DNA from: Allolobophora icterica
Taxonomy: Eukaryota; Annelida; Clitellata; Crassiclitellata; Lumbricidae
Length of the DNA stretch: 64,000 bases
Assembly: GCA_963556255.1 (NCBI GenBank)
Contig: OY744617.1
Span: 26,073,871 to 26,137,870 of the forward strand
Direction of reading: 5' to 3'
Shown here: positions 37,195 through 49,332 of the stretch, piece by piece
How the letters are laid out: each line of letters starts with the position of its first letter
Numbering within the stretch: position 1 is the first letter of the stretch
The notes under the pieces: generated by a model
What the model saw: only the letters and a program-made list of their open reading frames with translations
Database searches by the model: none
Told to the model about the DNA's origin: nothing
Translations under genes and position numbers: made by a program

Positions 37195-37375
37195 TCAGTC
37201 TTTCTCAACCCCCAGTCACTACTCATCTTAAGTTCTCCAACCGAGTCATATCCAACACAGCACCACGCCTCTGGAATGATCTCCCTCCTGAATTCCGCAG
37301 AACTCAGTTCCTCCAACATCATTGCAACTCGTCCTTCATCCACACACAAATGCTGAAGTCCAATCCACAAGAGCC
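37195..37375 (+). pseudogene. LINE 3'-end fragment
   Basis: The + strand reads RVISNTAPRLWNDLPPEFRR near 37232-37292, the conserved C-terminal motif of CR1/L2-type LINE ORF2. Downstream the frame decays. Confidence 0.65.
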
Positions 37376-39832
37376 AGGTTGTTTTGTCAGTATCATTCTG
37401 GGGGGGGGGGGATGGTTTAGAAGTGTAAATCATTCGTTGGTGGTGATCATGAAGAATAGGTGTCTCAAGAAATGTAATTAACTGTTATTTATATATGTAT
37501 CTGGTTGTAGTCTGTTGTAGGAATCTCGCAGAACCTTATTGAGCAAGTTCTTTTTAAGCAGAAACATATTTGGTTTTGCTGCCTTAAGGTTAAGTTCTTG
37601 TGGAATTTTCATGTACTCAGTTGCATCTAATTACAGAAGTTTTTCTTCACAAAGAAAATTGCATTAAACAAAGGAAATGGCCAGGGCTCGGAAGCCATGA
37701 CACCAAATCTCACACAAGTTTTGGCTTCGTGACTCCAAGGCAGAAGCATGCTCACAACTTTCTGGAAACATTAATAGCGCCTACAAACTATGTACTGATA
37801 TTGGATATAATGTATAATTTTATCCACCTTTGGTCTGTACTAGGCTCACACGTCTTTAAACGCTTCCCAGGCCACTGGAAATGGCGGAAACAACGATATG
37901 CGACTGACAAAGAAATACTTTATTAAGCCAGTGCAAATATGTGTTGCCCAGGTGATTTGCTAAGGACTGCACCGAGATTCTACCTACTACACGTTGAGAC
38001 CATCCAGAGTCATACCACATGTATAACACAAAAGGAAAACAAGACCTAATTTCACCGCTGTTATGTACATCACCTGACCTACTTTCAGCCCTTGTAAGTA
38101 CATCACTTGACCCACTTTGACACACTCTGCAACTATGTACAATTCATGAACCTACATACCTCATAAATAGATGCATGTTTCCCACTTTAACGATAAGCAT
38201 GCACTAAAATGACTTGGAAATCAATGCAACCTCTCATGAAAGTGTTAACCTACGAGTCACCATTACGCTATTATATCTAGCTGACAACTAATACCTCCAA
38301 ACTTCCTATTTATATTAACCAACACATGTACGTAAGCACAAAGCAATACAGCCCTACAACTTCCTACTTCTCACCAGTACTAAATTACAATTGGCAAATT
38401 GCTAATGAGCTAAGTCGACCTGTGCATCATTTTGCATAAGTGACATGTATGCCAGCTGGGGTCACCCTCCACCAGATGCCTGCAATTAGTCTGCTTTGTA
38501 TCTTATAATAACGTCTTGGAGAATACATAACAAATTATGCCTAACATGTGTTCGACTTGGCCTAGACTATTCTTGCTCTGTCCGTGGTTATCCCCTCTCT
38601 TCTAACCATTTAATTAAACGTCAATGTTGTGCAATCCACGGCAGCATTAATACAGCCTTTCTCCATCTACAACTCGTATAGGTTTTCCAGTTTGATGTCT
38701 CTCTAACAGTTAAAACATATCCGCCCTGACCGCCACCTCCAGCAGGACCATCACTGCTTGGTAGATTTTATTATGTCTATCACCAAAATGAACAACAGAC
38801 CACTGAGTCGTGTTTACTCCTACATATTCCAGAAGACACTGGCATTGTCTAGTCGACACCAAGTCACAAGTTTCAATATCGTTATTCAGCAATCTTAAAT
38901 AATGCCTCTTGAAAATGTCTACTCGAAAGCTCGGATACACTCTTGCCAAGAGGTTTATGGTGTGTGTGGCTGAAATGACCCACCTAGATACAACCTCTTC
39001 TAGAGTCAAAAGAAACACTCGTTAAGCTCATGTCACTTAATTACAGCAAGACAGTTTAGGTTTACAATCAAAGCAACTGGTTTTAGGTCAATGTTGCATG
39101 TTTTACGACAAAAACAGCACATGCAAGTGCTGCAAAGCTAAATGCCTGTATGTAAGAATTCTGATCAAATTAGCTTCTTTGGTAATAAACAAACCATCCA
39201 TTATTGCGGTCTGCCTTTCCACCTTCCTGACCTTTGGACCTGAAACCAAACCTGACCATACCAGCCTCGCTGAATTTGTGTTACACTGAGTAAATCGTCT
39301 GGTTCCCATGGTTTTTCTTTTTGAGTGCTGGAGAAATCCTCAGTTTACAACAGCAATGCTCTTGCAATGAAACCACTGCAGAGAGAAAACTTCTACATGT
39401 GGCAAACATCGCCAGAGCACCAAAACTCATGTGTTGCAAAGTAGGCAGCACTTTCTTCAGTGTTTTCAGGGCCTACGAATGTTTACTGGCATTATGCTAC
39501 ATTTAAACAGTATAAACAAGTCATGACGAGAAGCGATCGATCAGTGACATCTTGCAATCGCATCACTTCAACACTGCTACAAAACAAGAAATACTGCTAA
39601 CAATACTTAAAAACAGTAAGTAGACTCGAGTAAATAAATGTAAGATTCATTAACGATGATATCATAATTTGTTCCTCTCAATTTTTTATTCCGACATGTT
39701 CAGATTTAGCGTTGTTGATTTGACAATGTTGAGTAAATGCGGGCCAGACAGTAGGCGATGCTATTTCATGGAATCATTGATGGAAAGTACAAACTATGGC
39801 CTATCTGTACAGAGACAGCTCACACCACACAT

Positions 39833-40246
39833 ATGTGATGCCGCATACGAAAAGGGACCACATGGCAGGTTTGGAGTTATTCATACCACCATGATCAGCA
39901 AAGAATTCTGAAAACAATGGTGTATAATGCTGTATAGTGGGAGTATTAAGGCCTTATCTGTAGAAGTTAGAACGTGATGTACCTGAAATATGTGATTTTC
40001 GGTAAAGCTCATTTAAAGTTTAGAATACCTACAGAAATAGCCATTTATTGGAAGTTATAGAGCTGAGCATTTTATTGCAATGTTCTGTTTTCATGGAACT
40101 GTTGTGCTAGATTGATAGACAGAGGTGTCCTGTATCGAATACCAGCGAAAACCCAATTTCGATATTTTACTGGGTGACCACGTTTAAAGGCCTGTATCTC
40201 GGTAAATAAATCCTGCCTTGTGGTCCCTTTTCATATGCAGCATCAC
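39833..40246. repeat. 33-bp inverted repeat pair
   Basis: The left arm (39833-39865) contains GCATACGAAAAGGGACCACA. The inverse of the right arm (40214-40246) contains GCATATGAAAAGGGACCACA. The arms agree at about 29-30 of 33 positions. Spacer about 350 bp, non-coding. Possibly the ends of a decayed DNA element. Confidence 0.6.
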
Positions 40247-41199
40247 ATCTAGTGCCATGTCTATATTATACAGCTCAAGTGCTGGTGCAATGCAGCTGTG
40301 TGTGTGCATATGTAAGGACATGCTGAAGCTTCCTATGCAGTTCTTGCCACAGAAAGGCAATCATGCAGCGTACAGTGATCAACACCTACTGTCGGTCGGT
40401 TTAAGGTTTTTGCCAAGTGTCCCAACAAAACAGCATGAAATACACTTCGAATGCATTTAAATAGCAATTCTGAAAAAATAAATACATACACACACTGGTG
40501 AAATAATCCAGTTCACAAAACAATCACAAACTGTTGCTTCGTAAAAAGCGCCTTCGATCTTGGCATTTAATCTGTACTAGTACCTTCTTTAACAGCTAAC
40601 TTAATAAAACAATCTGCGTGGTGCTAACACTTCTACGGGGCTGAAGGTTAACGCCATGTGGCCTCCAAAGGCCGAGGCATGCTGCAACATTTCTACAAAT
40701 CTGTAGCATTTATACCAGCCTAAAGTGTCAAAGAAAACACGTGTTTAACCATATTATCATATCTTCTATACAGTATTTTAAAAAACCTACAATATTCCCA
40801 ACATAACTAAAAAAATACACAAAATACTCCAAACTTAGGGACAACTTTATTTACACGTACCCCCTGATCTCCTTCTTGACTCCAAATACAGCTACACTAG
40901 AAACTTGTTATAGATGCTTTCTTTGGAAACGATTTCAAGAAATGCGCTATAACGAGATCGCGTTAATCAAGGTAATTTTCTACAGTGCACGCAAATTTGA
41001 GATCCACGTCTCGACTGTGTTAGATCAGAACCTGTGTTTTAATGAAGCAGTTGTAATAGGTCTCTGTCTGGTGTAGCAAACATCTAGTTTCACTACTTCA
41101 TAAATTGGCAACAAAGTGAAATAGTTGCCATATAATTAAAGCCAAGAAAGACTGGTTAACATTTAACACTGCAAGTGAGCTATAACAGTTCAATACATG

Positions 41200-41320
41200 T
41201 ATGTATCTGAGCATTTATATAGTGCCTTTTGTACAAACTCCAAGGCAAACTGTATGAATTAAATTATTATTATTATTATGGAGCTTTTATACAGCGCCTC
41301 TTCAAGGTGATCTACTCAAA
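41200..41320 (-). repeat. two LINE 3' tail remnants
   Basis: ATTTATATAGTGCCTTTTGT (about 41212) and (ATT)n GGAGCTTTTATACAGCGCCTCTTCAAGG (41265-41310, given here in two parts: GGAGCTTTTATACAGC, GCCTCTTCAAGG). Both are inverse forms of the common tail. Confidence 0.65.
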
Positions 41321-42985
41321 AGCACTCCCAGTCCAACCACGGCTAAAGAGAGCAGAGATATTCAGGATTTTATCAGTTGGATTCAACAGATTGCACAGTG
41401 TTACAATTCCTTAAAAGTGAAGAAAGAAGTACAATAACAAAAATTTTACACTCGAACATCCACATGTATTGGAGAGAAAAGCAGCTTCCAATTTATTGTT
41501 ATTGCCGGTATTACAATCACCATTGTTTTTTCCCCAAGGTAGAAATGATTCACCAGGAACAAAAATTAGATAGAACAGTTGAAATGATTTACCTCTAAAA
41601 GACCAGGCCATGTCCCAGTTCAAGGACCAGTTGTTTACCATTATTTTCCAAGAACAATATGTTTGGATAACAGGCTTTGCAGTGGGATATTGTACTAGTC
41701 GAACTCATTCCTAGCCTCACCCATGAAGAAACAAATGGATGCTATCTGATGACCTTACAGCCATCACCAGTGAATCATATTTATATAACAGGGGAACCAA
41801 TACTTTCTTATACATATATTCTGTAAAGCTCATGCCATAGTTCTACATATATTTATCTGATTTGAACTTATAAATCCAATCAAAACAACTTATATCTTGG
41901 AAATTGTTCAAGTGCTTTCAAATGCTAAACCAACTTTACTACTCTCGACCTATAACAACAAAAACCCAAGTATTACTACAATCCACCTATAAGAGAAAAA
42001 GAACCAAGTATCATAAAATATCAGAAGAAACCTGTAACACAGTTTTCTTGAAAACTTCACATGAAGTCATCATAACCTAGTCACAGCAAACACTACTCCA
42101 CAAACGAGCAACAAAGTCAGTAAGTGCAAAATTGGATTTCCACTAATCACCAAATATCTGAAATAAACATAGCTAGCCCTTTAGATTACGGAAGACACAA
42201 GTGAAAGAATATATATATAATAACATTATAATTTCCCTCTTATAATTACATGCAAAAGCAAACAACCATTTTCTAGATTCAAGTACCTACTCAATCTGTA
42301 CAGTGGCCATGCGCCTGCTCTAGTCTATGAAACACTGAAAAGCAAAAGCCTTTTGAAATTTTGAAAAGACAACCAACAACTTTCAACAAGTCCTCAACGG
42401 AATTATTAGATGAAACTTTCTCAATATATAGTACACTTGTAAAAAAGGTTTTTCCACAATACATATGAATTTATATTCGCAGCTGTAGTTGAAACAGCTG
42501 TAGATAATAGAATATTCTTTTAATTCAATCTCACATGGACAAAATGCAATACGTTACAAGTGACAGACCTTAGAAAATTGGGACAGAATTTTCAACAGCT
42601 AATCATGAAGACATGGCCACATACCTAAGTGCAACTAATCTGGTTTAGTGGGAACAATTTCCTATACCTGATTTTAACAAATCCGTGGAAATGCATGTTG
42701 AAAATTATTCGATTCTCCTCATTCCGCTCTGAGAACTGAAAAACTGTATTCAACTCAGATGTTCGTGACACAGCATTTAACCCTTTAACGATGACAGTGT
42801 ACTAAAAGTGACTCGGATATCAATGCAGCTCGTCGCTGAAGTGTCAAAATAATTCTGACACAAAAGTGGCGAACACTGAATCGTTCTGCATCAACACTTA
42901 CGTTATTTACAATTCCTTTTAAAGATCTTCATTTCGATGAACTTAAAATATAACTTTTGAAATACACGGAATCTTGACACTTGTC

Positions 42986-45900
42986 CTAGGCAGTCAGAAC
43001 GGGGGTCTTCTTCTGCGGCACAACCGGCACGTACTTGCTGTACATGTAGACGGCTAATATAACTAGTGAAGTACCTAGTGTAAACTGGAACGTTAACTGA
43101 AAGTCAAATAGGTATATAGATGCTATGCAAGCAACGACAATTGCGGCCGACGTTGCAAACCCCTTCAATATGTTGTCAGCGTACTTAACGACAACAGCTA
43201 CGAGAATGCCACCAAACGACTGAAGGAAGATCACGATCCATACAACCGTGTCGTACCCATAAAAGAACCCTTTATCTGCGACCTGGGTACCGTCGTTGAA
43301 GTACATGGTGATCAGGCCAAAGATGAAACCGATGAAACCGAGCTGTACGTTTCGTAGGTAGAGTGATTGTGATGTACCCTTGAGTAGCTTTTCAAAATAG
43401 ATGCCTGCAAAGCCGGACATGAGGCTGGCAATGATTACGGCGACGACACCCAGGACAGCGTTCTGTTCAGTGGCAATCTTCTGGGATGTTTGGCTGTTTG
43501 GTTGAAGCTGGACAAGTCCGACGCCAACAAAAAGGCACACAAGCGAGAGCCACTGCAGAAGGCTAAGCTTTTTCCGCAGCATCGCCACGCTAAACAATGC
43601 CGTCGTTAAGATCTTTAGTTGATATGTTACCTACACCAAACAGAAGTACAATAGAAAACAATATTTAAGTGATTTAGCCGATGTATTGCTCACAGCCTAC
43701 ACTTTTGGTAAACAACACAATCATTATTTTTCTTGCAGATTGCAGCTATTTTCAATCAAATGGGTTGAACTTTTCTGTCAGATGCCACAAACAATAACAA
43801 ACGTAACGCTTAGAAAATTAAAAACACTGTGTAGCAGCCTCTTTCAATTAGGGGTCAGCCGGGTAGACATTTTTCACCGAGTACCGAATCCGAGTATTTG
43901 GATGTACTATTTGCCGGATCCGGGTACGAACCGAATACCATTTGTTCCATATGCAAAGCTTCACATTTTCATGTAATGAAAAATTATCGAAATAAGTTTT
44001 TGTCTTGTAATAACTGACTAATACATTTTTGATTTTAGAAATAAATAATCAATTAAATGGACTTGACTTCCGTTGTGGACTTCCGGTGTTGTTGTTTTTT
44101 TGTACTTTTCTACTTCAAAATGAATATGCTAGTTGAAGCTCAAAGCTGATATTATGAGCCTACAAATTCCGACATGTGAGGCAGACAAGCAACTATTTGT
44201 GTGTACAGTATTTGCCGAGGCGAATACTTCCGAATAGTGCCGAAAAACGGGATATTCAGCCGAGGCAAATGTCCGAGGCGATTTCCGGCTGACCCCTACT
44301 TTCAATTATCAATTTTCTTCCTGACAATATAAAATACCCTTTTACAGGAAATATCATTTAAGCACAGATTCTGATATGGGGGTGCTTGATAGTGTAGTGG
44401 TTAGCGCGCTGGACTGTAAATCGAGAGATCGTGGGTTCAAATCCCCGCCAGGACAGAAATTTGGTTTGAGATTTCTGCTCCACCTGCACCCCTAGCCAAC
44501 TCAGCTATGATGAGTACACTAACCGCACACTGTTGGTGGGAAGATGAGACAGCGAGGGAGAGGACTGGCCACCTGCCCTCGTATGCTGAGGCTAGGAAAA
44601 TGAAGTTGCTAACACTTCATATCAATGGCTGCCTCAGAGCTTGCTTATGGTTCTGCTCTTCTCTTCTTCTTATGATATGACAATACAAAGTTGGATAAAT
44701 GGATTCCATATTTCGTTTGGCATTAGATTTCCATCTGTAACCCATTATTTTACATGTTTCTAAAGGCTGCACAGTATTACGAGGCTAGCTTGTGGTGGAG
44801 TAACATTTAATGCCCCAAAGCCTTATCTATCACAGATCTTACAACATGTGGAAGTGAAACAAATTCAGTCATTTAAAACAAAATACATGCACAATACAAC
44901 TGACAAATTCCAGTGCCCCTAGGAAAATAGTTCTGAAGTGTTGGATTATCTATGAATTATATATAGTCACTGGTAGTATCTGGTCAAGCGATGGACTTTG
45001 CAGAGTAGGTTTGGAAAGGTGTCCTGACTGCGTCTTGTCAAAGCCTCAAGGAAGAATTGAACTCTCGGTAATGTTTTAAAATAATATACTTATATTTTCA
45101 ATATTAAAATCAGTAAAATTGATGTCCTAACTGAATTATGATTTTTTTTCAATCTCTTCATCAGGAAGACTTTATGGCAACATTCAAATAGAAGTGTACT
45201 TATTAGTCAACTGTATTCTGAACCAGTGGCGGCGCCGCCTATGTTTGTGGTATGGCACTTTAAGGTGGTAAGGCAACAACATACTTTTGCCGTACCACTT
45301 TTTGTCTGTTAAATGCTCTAATTAAACCTCTAATTTGCCGTACTACTTTTCAAATCGTGGCGCCGCCACTGTTCTGAACCACAGGTTGAGCAGAGGATGT
45401 TAGTTGAAACAAGTACGAAATCAGTTCAGTGAAGACTCTAGAACAACTCTAAACCTACCTGAAAGGTTGCGGCTTCGAGATTGGACAGGGCTACGTAGAG
45501 TAAGTTATTCTGGAGCATGTAGATGATTGCAGGCACTGAAATCTTAAGGCAGTCTAACGGCTGTTTAAAAATGTTCTGATTGAGGTGGTGCAGCCATTTC
45601 CTGATCCCGCCTTCCTGAATCAAGATAATGAACAAACAGCCGACCATCTTGAAGATTTCAGCCATGATGACAGCCGTCGTTGCCATGTACATATCGCCAG
45701 ATCGAACTCGAGTATATCGCATGAACAACGTCAGTGTTGCGCTCTGTAGCGTCAGCAACACCAAGCTCGAATACTTCATCGTCACGGAATTCCCTAAAAT
45801 TAAACAATAAATTAAGTCAATATTTTATAATAATGACTCAAATCAACAACACATAACCTTGCAATGGCTGGGCTGGGAGCGCCTCTGAGTAGGACTCCTG

Positions 45901-47248
45901 AAGAGGCTCTATATAAATTTCCAGAATGAATGAACGAATGACTGAATGCAATTAGGTAGGTAGTGAAATATGTATTGATATCAAGGATTTACAGTTAAAT
46001 ATTATATAAAAAAACTTAGTTCAACAGACATATCCGAATATTTCTGTACCAGCTTTGAAGTGTTTTAATTTACCTTTCGTGAACACTACACTGGTTTTGA
46101 TCTATTAAAATGCCATTTTAGTACTTTTACTAGTTATTAGAATTTGGGACCGCTGTTCGGAGGATTGCCCAAAATTGTATGTTACAAATTAAAGTTGTAT
46201 TTTGCTGCCTTCTGGCCTAAGTGTAACTGCAATTAGTAACTTCTATGGCACCGGTGTCTAATGCTCAAAGCAAAAACTGATGGCACACCAAACCAAAGCT
46301 ATAATCAGGTCAATATCCAGAAGATCAGTCTGTAAGACAGAGAGGCAGAATATGGTGGGTAAGCAATTTGAAAGAGGTAAGTTTAAGTCGAGAACAAAAT
46401 GCACAAGCGACTGAGCAGAGCGAACAGAAAGGGGTCAGCCCGAATCCCCGAAAACGCTGAAAAAACACTAAAGCCCGATTTCCCGAAAACAGCTTACAGA
46501 AAGTGCCGAACTCCAGAAAACTATTCAAAGTTAAATTGTAAACTCTTATACATGACATAGACCTACCGTGGCCTTGATGTACCTCGATATAATGCCTATT
46601 CACATGTTTATTTGTAATTTTAGTCTAAAATCGATTTCGGGGATCTGGCCGAAATTCGTTTCGGGGCGCACCCGAACAGACACAGGGAGAGCTCCGAAAG
46701 TATTTCCAGCTAGTTAGTACATGACGCCATAAATTCCACTTTGTAGTTTATCAATAATGATATTTACTTTAGCCTAACACAGAGATAGGACATAACTATT
46801 ATTTTTCAATGACGGGAGAAAAGTTACTTCATTGGCACCGTTTCTAAGCCACACCATTCTGCGAGTCTATCAATAATGACATTTACTTTAGCCTAACATA
46901 CAGATGGGACTAACTATCATTTTCAATGACGGGAGAAAAGTTACCTCACTGGCACCGTTTCTAAGCCACACCCATTCTGCAATTTGACCTCTCGATCCGA
47001 ATTGGCTTTACTAAATCTTATTTCGATAAGTTTTTTGCTACGTTAATCTGGACTTGCCATCGATTGATAATCTCTCAAGCATTAAGTTATTTACAATGGT
47101 AATTAGTCGCCACGCTACACGTCTATGATTAATTAATTATAACGATTAACGAACACTAAAGCCACTTACCGACGTTAGGCATCGTGTGTGCAGCAGGTAA
47201 TGGACCAGAGGTCTCCGCAGAACCTTCCTGACTCTCACTGCGCAACAT
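42986..47248 (-). CDS. SLC35A2: UDP-galactose translocator (SLC35A2-like)
   Basis: Golgi nucleotide-sugar/UMP antiporter of the SLC35A family. Three exons on the - strand with agreeing phases: 47170-47248, 45459-45793, 42986-43630, giving 352 residues. About ten hydrophobic segments. Family motifs: LQNNLLYVALSNLEAATFQV at the exon 2/3 junction followed by TYQLKILTTALFSV (139-153), SGFAGIYFEKLLKG (210-223) and KYADNILKGFATS (287-299). Choice among paralogues: the N-terminal GDMYMATTAVIMAEIFK and the C-terminal LVAVVVKYAD and VILAVYMYS blocks resemble SLC35A2 more than the UDP-GlcNAc transporter SLC35A3, but substrate cannot be proved from sequence. The start is the first ATG of exon 1; upstream sequence is G/C-richer but no promoter motif was assigned. 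The intron between exons 2 and 3 holds two hAT MITEs and a SINE. Confidence 0.9.
43849..44298. mobile_element. hAT-type MITE, family M copy 1
   Basis: Perfect 14-bp ends TAGGGGTCAGCCGG / CCGGCTGACCCCTA with exact 8-bp duplication CTTTCAAT (43841-43848 and 44299-44306). GCCGAGGCGAATACTTCCG and ACCGAATCCGAG words lie near the ends. Non-coding. In the last intron of the SLC35A2-like gene. Confidence 0.92.
44386..44640 (+). repeat. tRNA-derived SINE, family G
   Basis: A-box region TAGTGTAGTGGTTAGCGCG (44390), anticodon-arm-like GGACTGTAAATC, B box GGGTTCAAATCCC (44433), then the body with GAAATTTGGTTTGAGATTTC, CACCCCTAGCC and AGGAAAATGAAGTTGC. The head is tRNA-like enough to have working internal promoter boxes. 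Confidence 0.8.
45224..45371. mobile_element. hAT-type MITE, family A copy 2
   Basis: 148 bp with ends CAGTGGCGGCGCC / GGCGCCGCCACTG and exact duplication TTCTGAAC (45216-45223 and 45372-45379). This is the uninterrupted reference for the nested copy at 16576-17659. In the SLC35A2-like gene, 88 bases from exon 2. Confidence 0.93.
45865..45950 (+). repeat. LINE 3' end remnant
   Basis: GGCTGGGCTGGGAGCGCCTC (the GWAGSAS ending of the LINE ORF), then CTGAAGAGGCTCTATATAAA and an (ATGA)n tail. In intron 1 of the SLC35A2-like gene. Confidence 0.75.
46220..46345 (+). repeat. family P interspersed repeat copy 3
   Basis: GCAATTAGTAACTTCTATGG, GGCACACCAAACCAAAGC and CAATATCCAGAAGATCAGTC match the copies at 32610 and 34590. 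Confidence 0.6.
46429..46672. mobile_element. hAT-like MITE, family M relative
   Basis: Starts AAGGGGTCAGCCCGAATCCC and ends TTCGTTTCGGGGCGCACC. The 8-bp duplication CGAACAGA is exact (46421-46428 and 46673-46680). Termini resemble family M (GGGGTCAGCC). In intron 1 of the SLC35A2-like gene. Confidence 0.75.
46760..46985. repeat. 110-bp tandem duplication
   Basis: CAATAATGA(T/C)ATTTACTTTAG ... TTCAATGACGGGAGAAAAGT ... TGGCACCGTTTCTAAGCCAC occurs twice (about 46750-46862 and 46869-46975), in intron 1 of the SLC35A2-like gene. Confidence 0.8.
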
Positions 47249-47883
47249 AGATCGGAAAATAAATATCAAATTATCAACAAATGAATTAGTCTATTTAATA
47301 TCTAAATATCTAAATCCCAATATAATCACATATTCGGTCACTTCGCTCCGTCGTTCCCAACGACTTGTTCCAGCGACCGGTTACAAACAAATCAACCGAC
47401 CACGACAACAAATCTCGCGAAGTTATCGGCCGATCTCGTTGATTATGTAGCGCTATTCTTTATACGCGCCATTACACAAGACCTACTGGAACAGCACGAG
47501 CAGTCGTGCTGGATTGAGTATATGGTAAAAAAAACAATCACGTTTCCTCGCCTATTTTGTGTTTCACTCGGCGCCTGTGAATTCCTGGGTCACACGAGCC
47601 TTGTAGGCGCTGAAGATGTCTAGACCTATAGGCTAGATTGCGATTAGGGCTACGATTATTTTTGGTCTTATTTTTGTGATAAGACATATTCTATTTCAGG
47701 AGTCCTTTTTGCACAATTACCTAAAGGCCTCAATAACATAGCCTATGATAAGACCTGTTTCAATAGTTTTAAAACAAAACTTTACATCGTAGTGACTGCC
47801 GCCATTCTGTTTGCGTAAGCCCTAGGGCTACCATGCAGGAAAATGAACAAGTCTGAAAACAACGCTTATATAGGCCTATTAAT
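47249..47883. other. upstream of the SLC35A2-like gene
   Basis: The first 200 bases are CpG-richer (TCGCGAAG, CGACCGGTT) and may hold the promoter, but no TATA box or initiator stands out. No other exon seen. Confidence 0.35.
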
Positions 47884-48059
47884 CAGTGAGTAATCTAGAC
47901 GTCTTTGGGGGGGGGGTAAATTTCCCCCCCCCCAGGATTGATGTTTCCCCCCCCCCAGAATCCAACAATATTGTAATGTAGACACGTGTTGGGGTGGAAA
48001 ATCCCCCCCCCCAGGAAACTTGGTTCCCCCCCACAAGAGGGGGACTAGATTACAGCCTG
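47884..48059. mobile_element. hAT-type MITE, family H copy 2 (decayed)
   Basis: Ends CAGTGAGTAATCTAG / CTAGATTACAGCCTG resemble the family H termini at 678. A 9-bp direct repeat CCTATTAAT flanks it (47875-47883 and 48060-48068), the ninth base probably by chance. The interior is runs of C and G. Confidence 0.78.
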
Positions 48060-48429
48060 CCTATTAATCCATGTTTATAGGGACTTTTCAAGTGTTTGGA
48101 AACCCTGTGACTACATGTGCTGTTCAGTAGGCTAGTATAGCACAATATTCTCCCTGGTGAACGCCTTCCATATTCTTTGGGCCCTAGCTGTGATCAGGCT
48201 ATTATGACGTCTGCATACACTGGCCTATATGCTTCAGCTGCACTCTTATTATACGGGCTACTGTTATTTCTGTGATATATAGGCCTACTGTTGTTATGCA
48301 GGAGACAGGCGTAGGCCTATTCATGCATGCTTACACGTGTATAAAGGCCAATCGATCGTAGGCCTAGAAACAGTGGCGTAACTTCATATTCTGGCCCTTT
48401 GCAGTTAGGCCTACTCAGCTAGACTGAAA

Positions 48430-48693
48430 CAGTGGCGTCACGAGAGGGTGCGGGGGGTGCGGACCGCACCGGGCGACACCCTCAGAGGGGGTGACACCCA
48501 ACATGAGAAAATGATGACATATTTGGAAGATGAGGAATTCCTAAAAGAGGTCATCAAATTTTTTGGGAGACGAATTCCTAAAAAAAGGTCATCACTTTTT
48601 TGGGAGACGAATTCCTAAAAAAGGTCATCACTTTTTTTAGGGTGACACCATGACTTACCGCACCGGGTGACACCAGCCCTAGTGACGCCACTG
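48430..48693. mobile_element. hAT-type MITE, family I
   Basis: Inverted ends CAGTGGCGTCACGAG / CTAGTGACGCCACTG with exact 8-bp duplication GACTGAAA (48422-48429 and 48694-48701). Inside, three tandem units of GACGAATTCCTAAAAAAGGTCATC-type sequence (key words GACGAATTCC and AGGTCATCA). Non-coding. Confidence 0.92.
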
Positions 48694-49269
48694 GACTGAA
48701 AACCGAACTCTTCAAGCTATCCTATCCGGATTCCATTCCTGCGCCACCACAGAACCGCCATCATCACCGATTACCACTGTAGCGCCCTGCTGTTTCCTCG
48801 GCTTGACCTCCCCGGACTCTGACCTGGCACCGGAACGGATAAGGCGGACATGGCTTTTGCGGACTTGATTTGATATAGCGCCGGTGAATAAGCTGGTCTC
48901 CCTGACGTGGCTTTTGTGTGGCGCTGAGAAATTTCGGAGATTTACATTTACACATACATTTTCAGATGAGCCCTCATAGGCTATATATAGCTATACTTTC
49001 AGATTCGGGTCTGGACCTTCCGCAGACATGCACACTTGAGGAAGTCCACATGGGGCCCAATTCCCATATCGATGGGTTTAAGCCAGAACGTCTTATCTAC
49101 GATTTTTTCAAAAATGGAGATTTTGACAGAAATTGAATTGACTAACGTCAATGCAGGTTCTGACAGAAGGTCGTACCTACAAGTCTCCATTAAAGTCTAG
49201 TTGGCACGAAGATACACCACATTTTTTGGGTCACATTTATGCCATAAGGATGTATGTCCATACATACAG

Positions 49270-49332
49270 CGTCTATTATTATTATTATTATTATTATTAA
49301 AGTAGTTTTATATAGCGCCCCTTCAAGATTGC
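49270..49332 (-). repeat. LINE 3' tail and (TAA)n
   Basis: The complete, undecayed version of the tail that recurs in remnants at 9053, 15779, 17772, 19094, 26175, 30164, 31690, 41205, 41284 and 45888. Confidence 0.85.

Larger units (their letters stand above)
37376..42985. other. unassigned 5.6 kb with scattered repeats
   Basis: No exon was supported. Features seen: an inverted repeat pair at 39833-39865 and 40214-40246, LINE tails at about 41205 and 41270-41315, and A/T-rich unique sequence. A 102-codon - strand frame at 38710-39018 has no family resemblance or clear splice sites. The left part near 42980 must contain the 3' UTR of the SLC35A2-like gene. Confidence 0.4.

Noticed and set aside
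38710..39018. 102-codon - strand frame
   Set aside because: No recognised family, no repeat, no clear splice sites or upstream region; length is within chance for this base composition.
44386..44460. Possible functional tRNA gene
   Set aside because: A and B boxes are good, but the body that follows is shared with copies at 17950 and 57265, so it is a SINE head; acceptor-stem pairing is poor.
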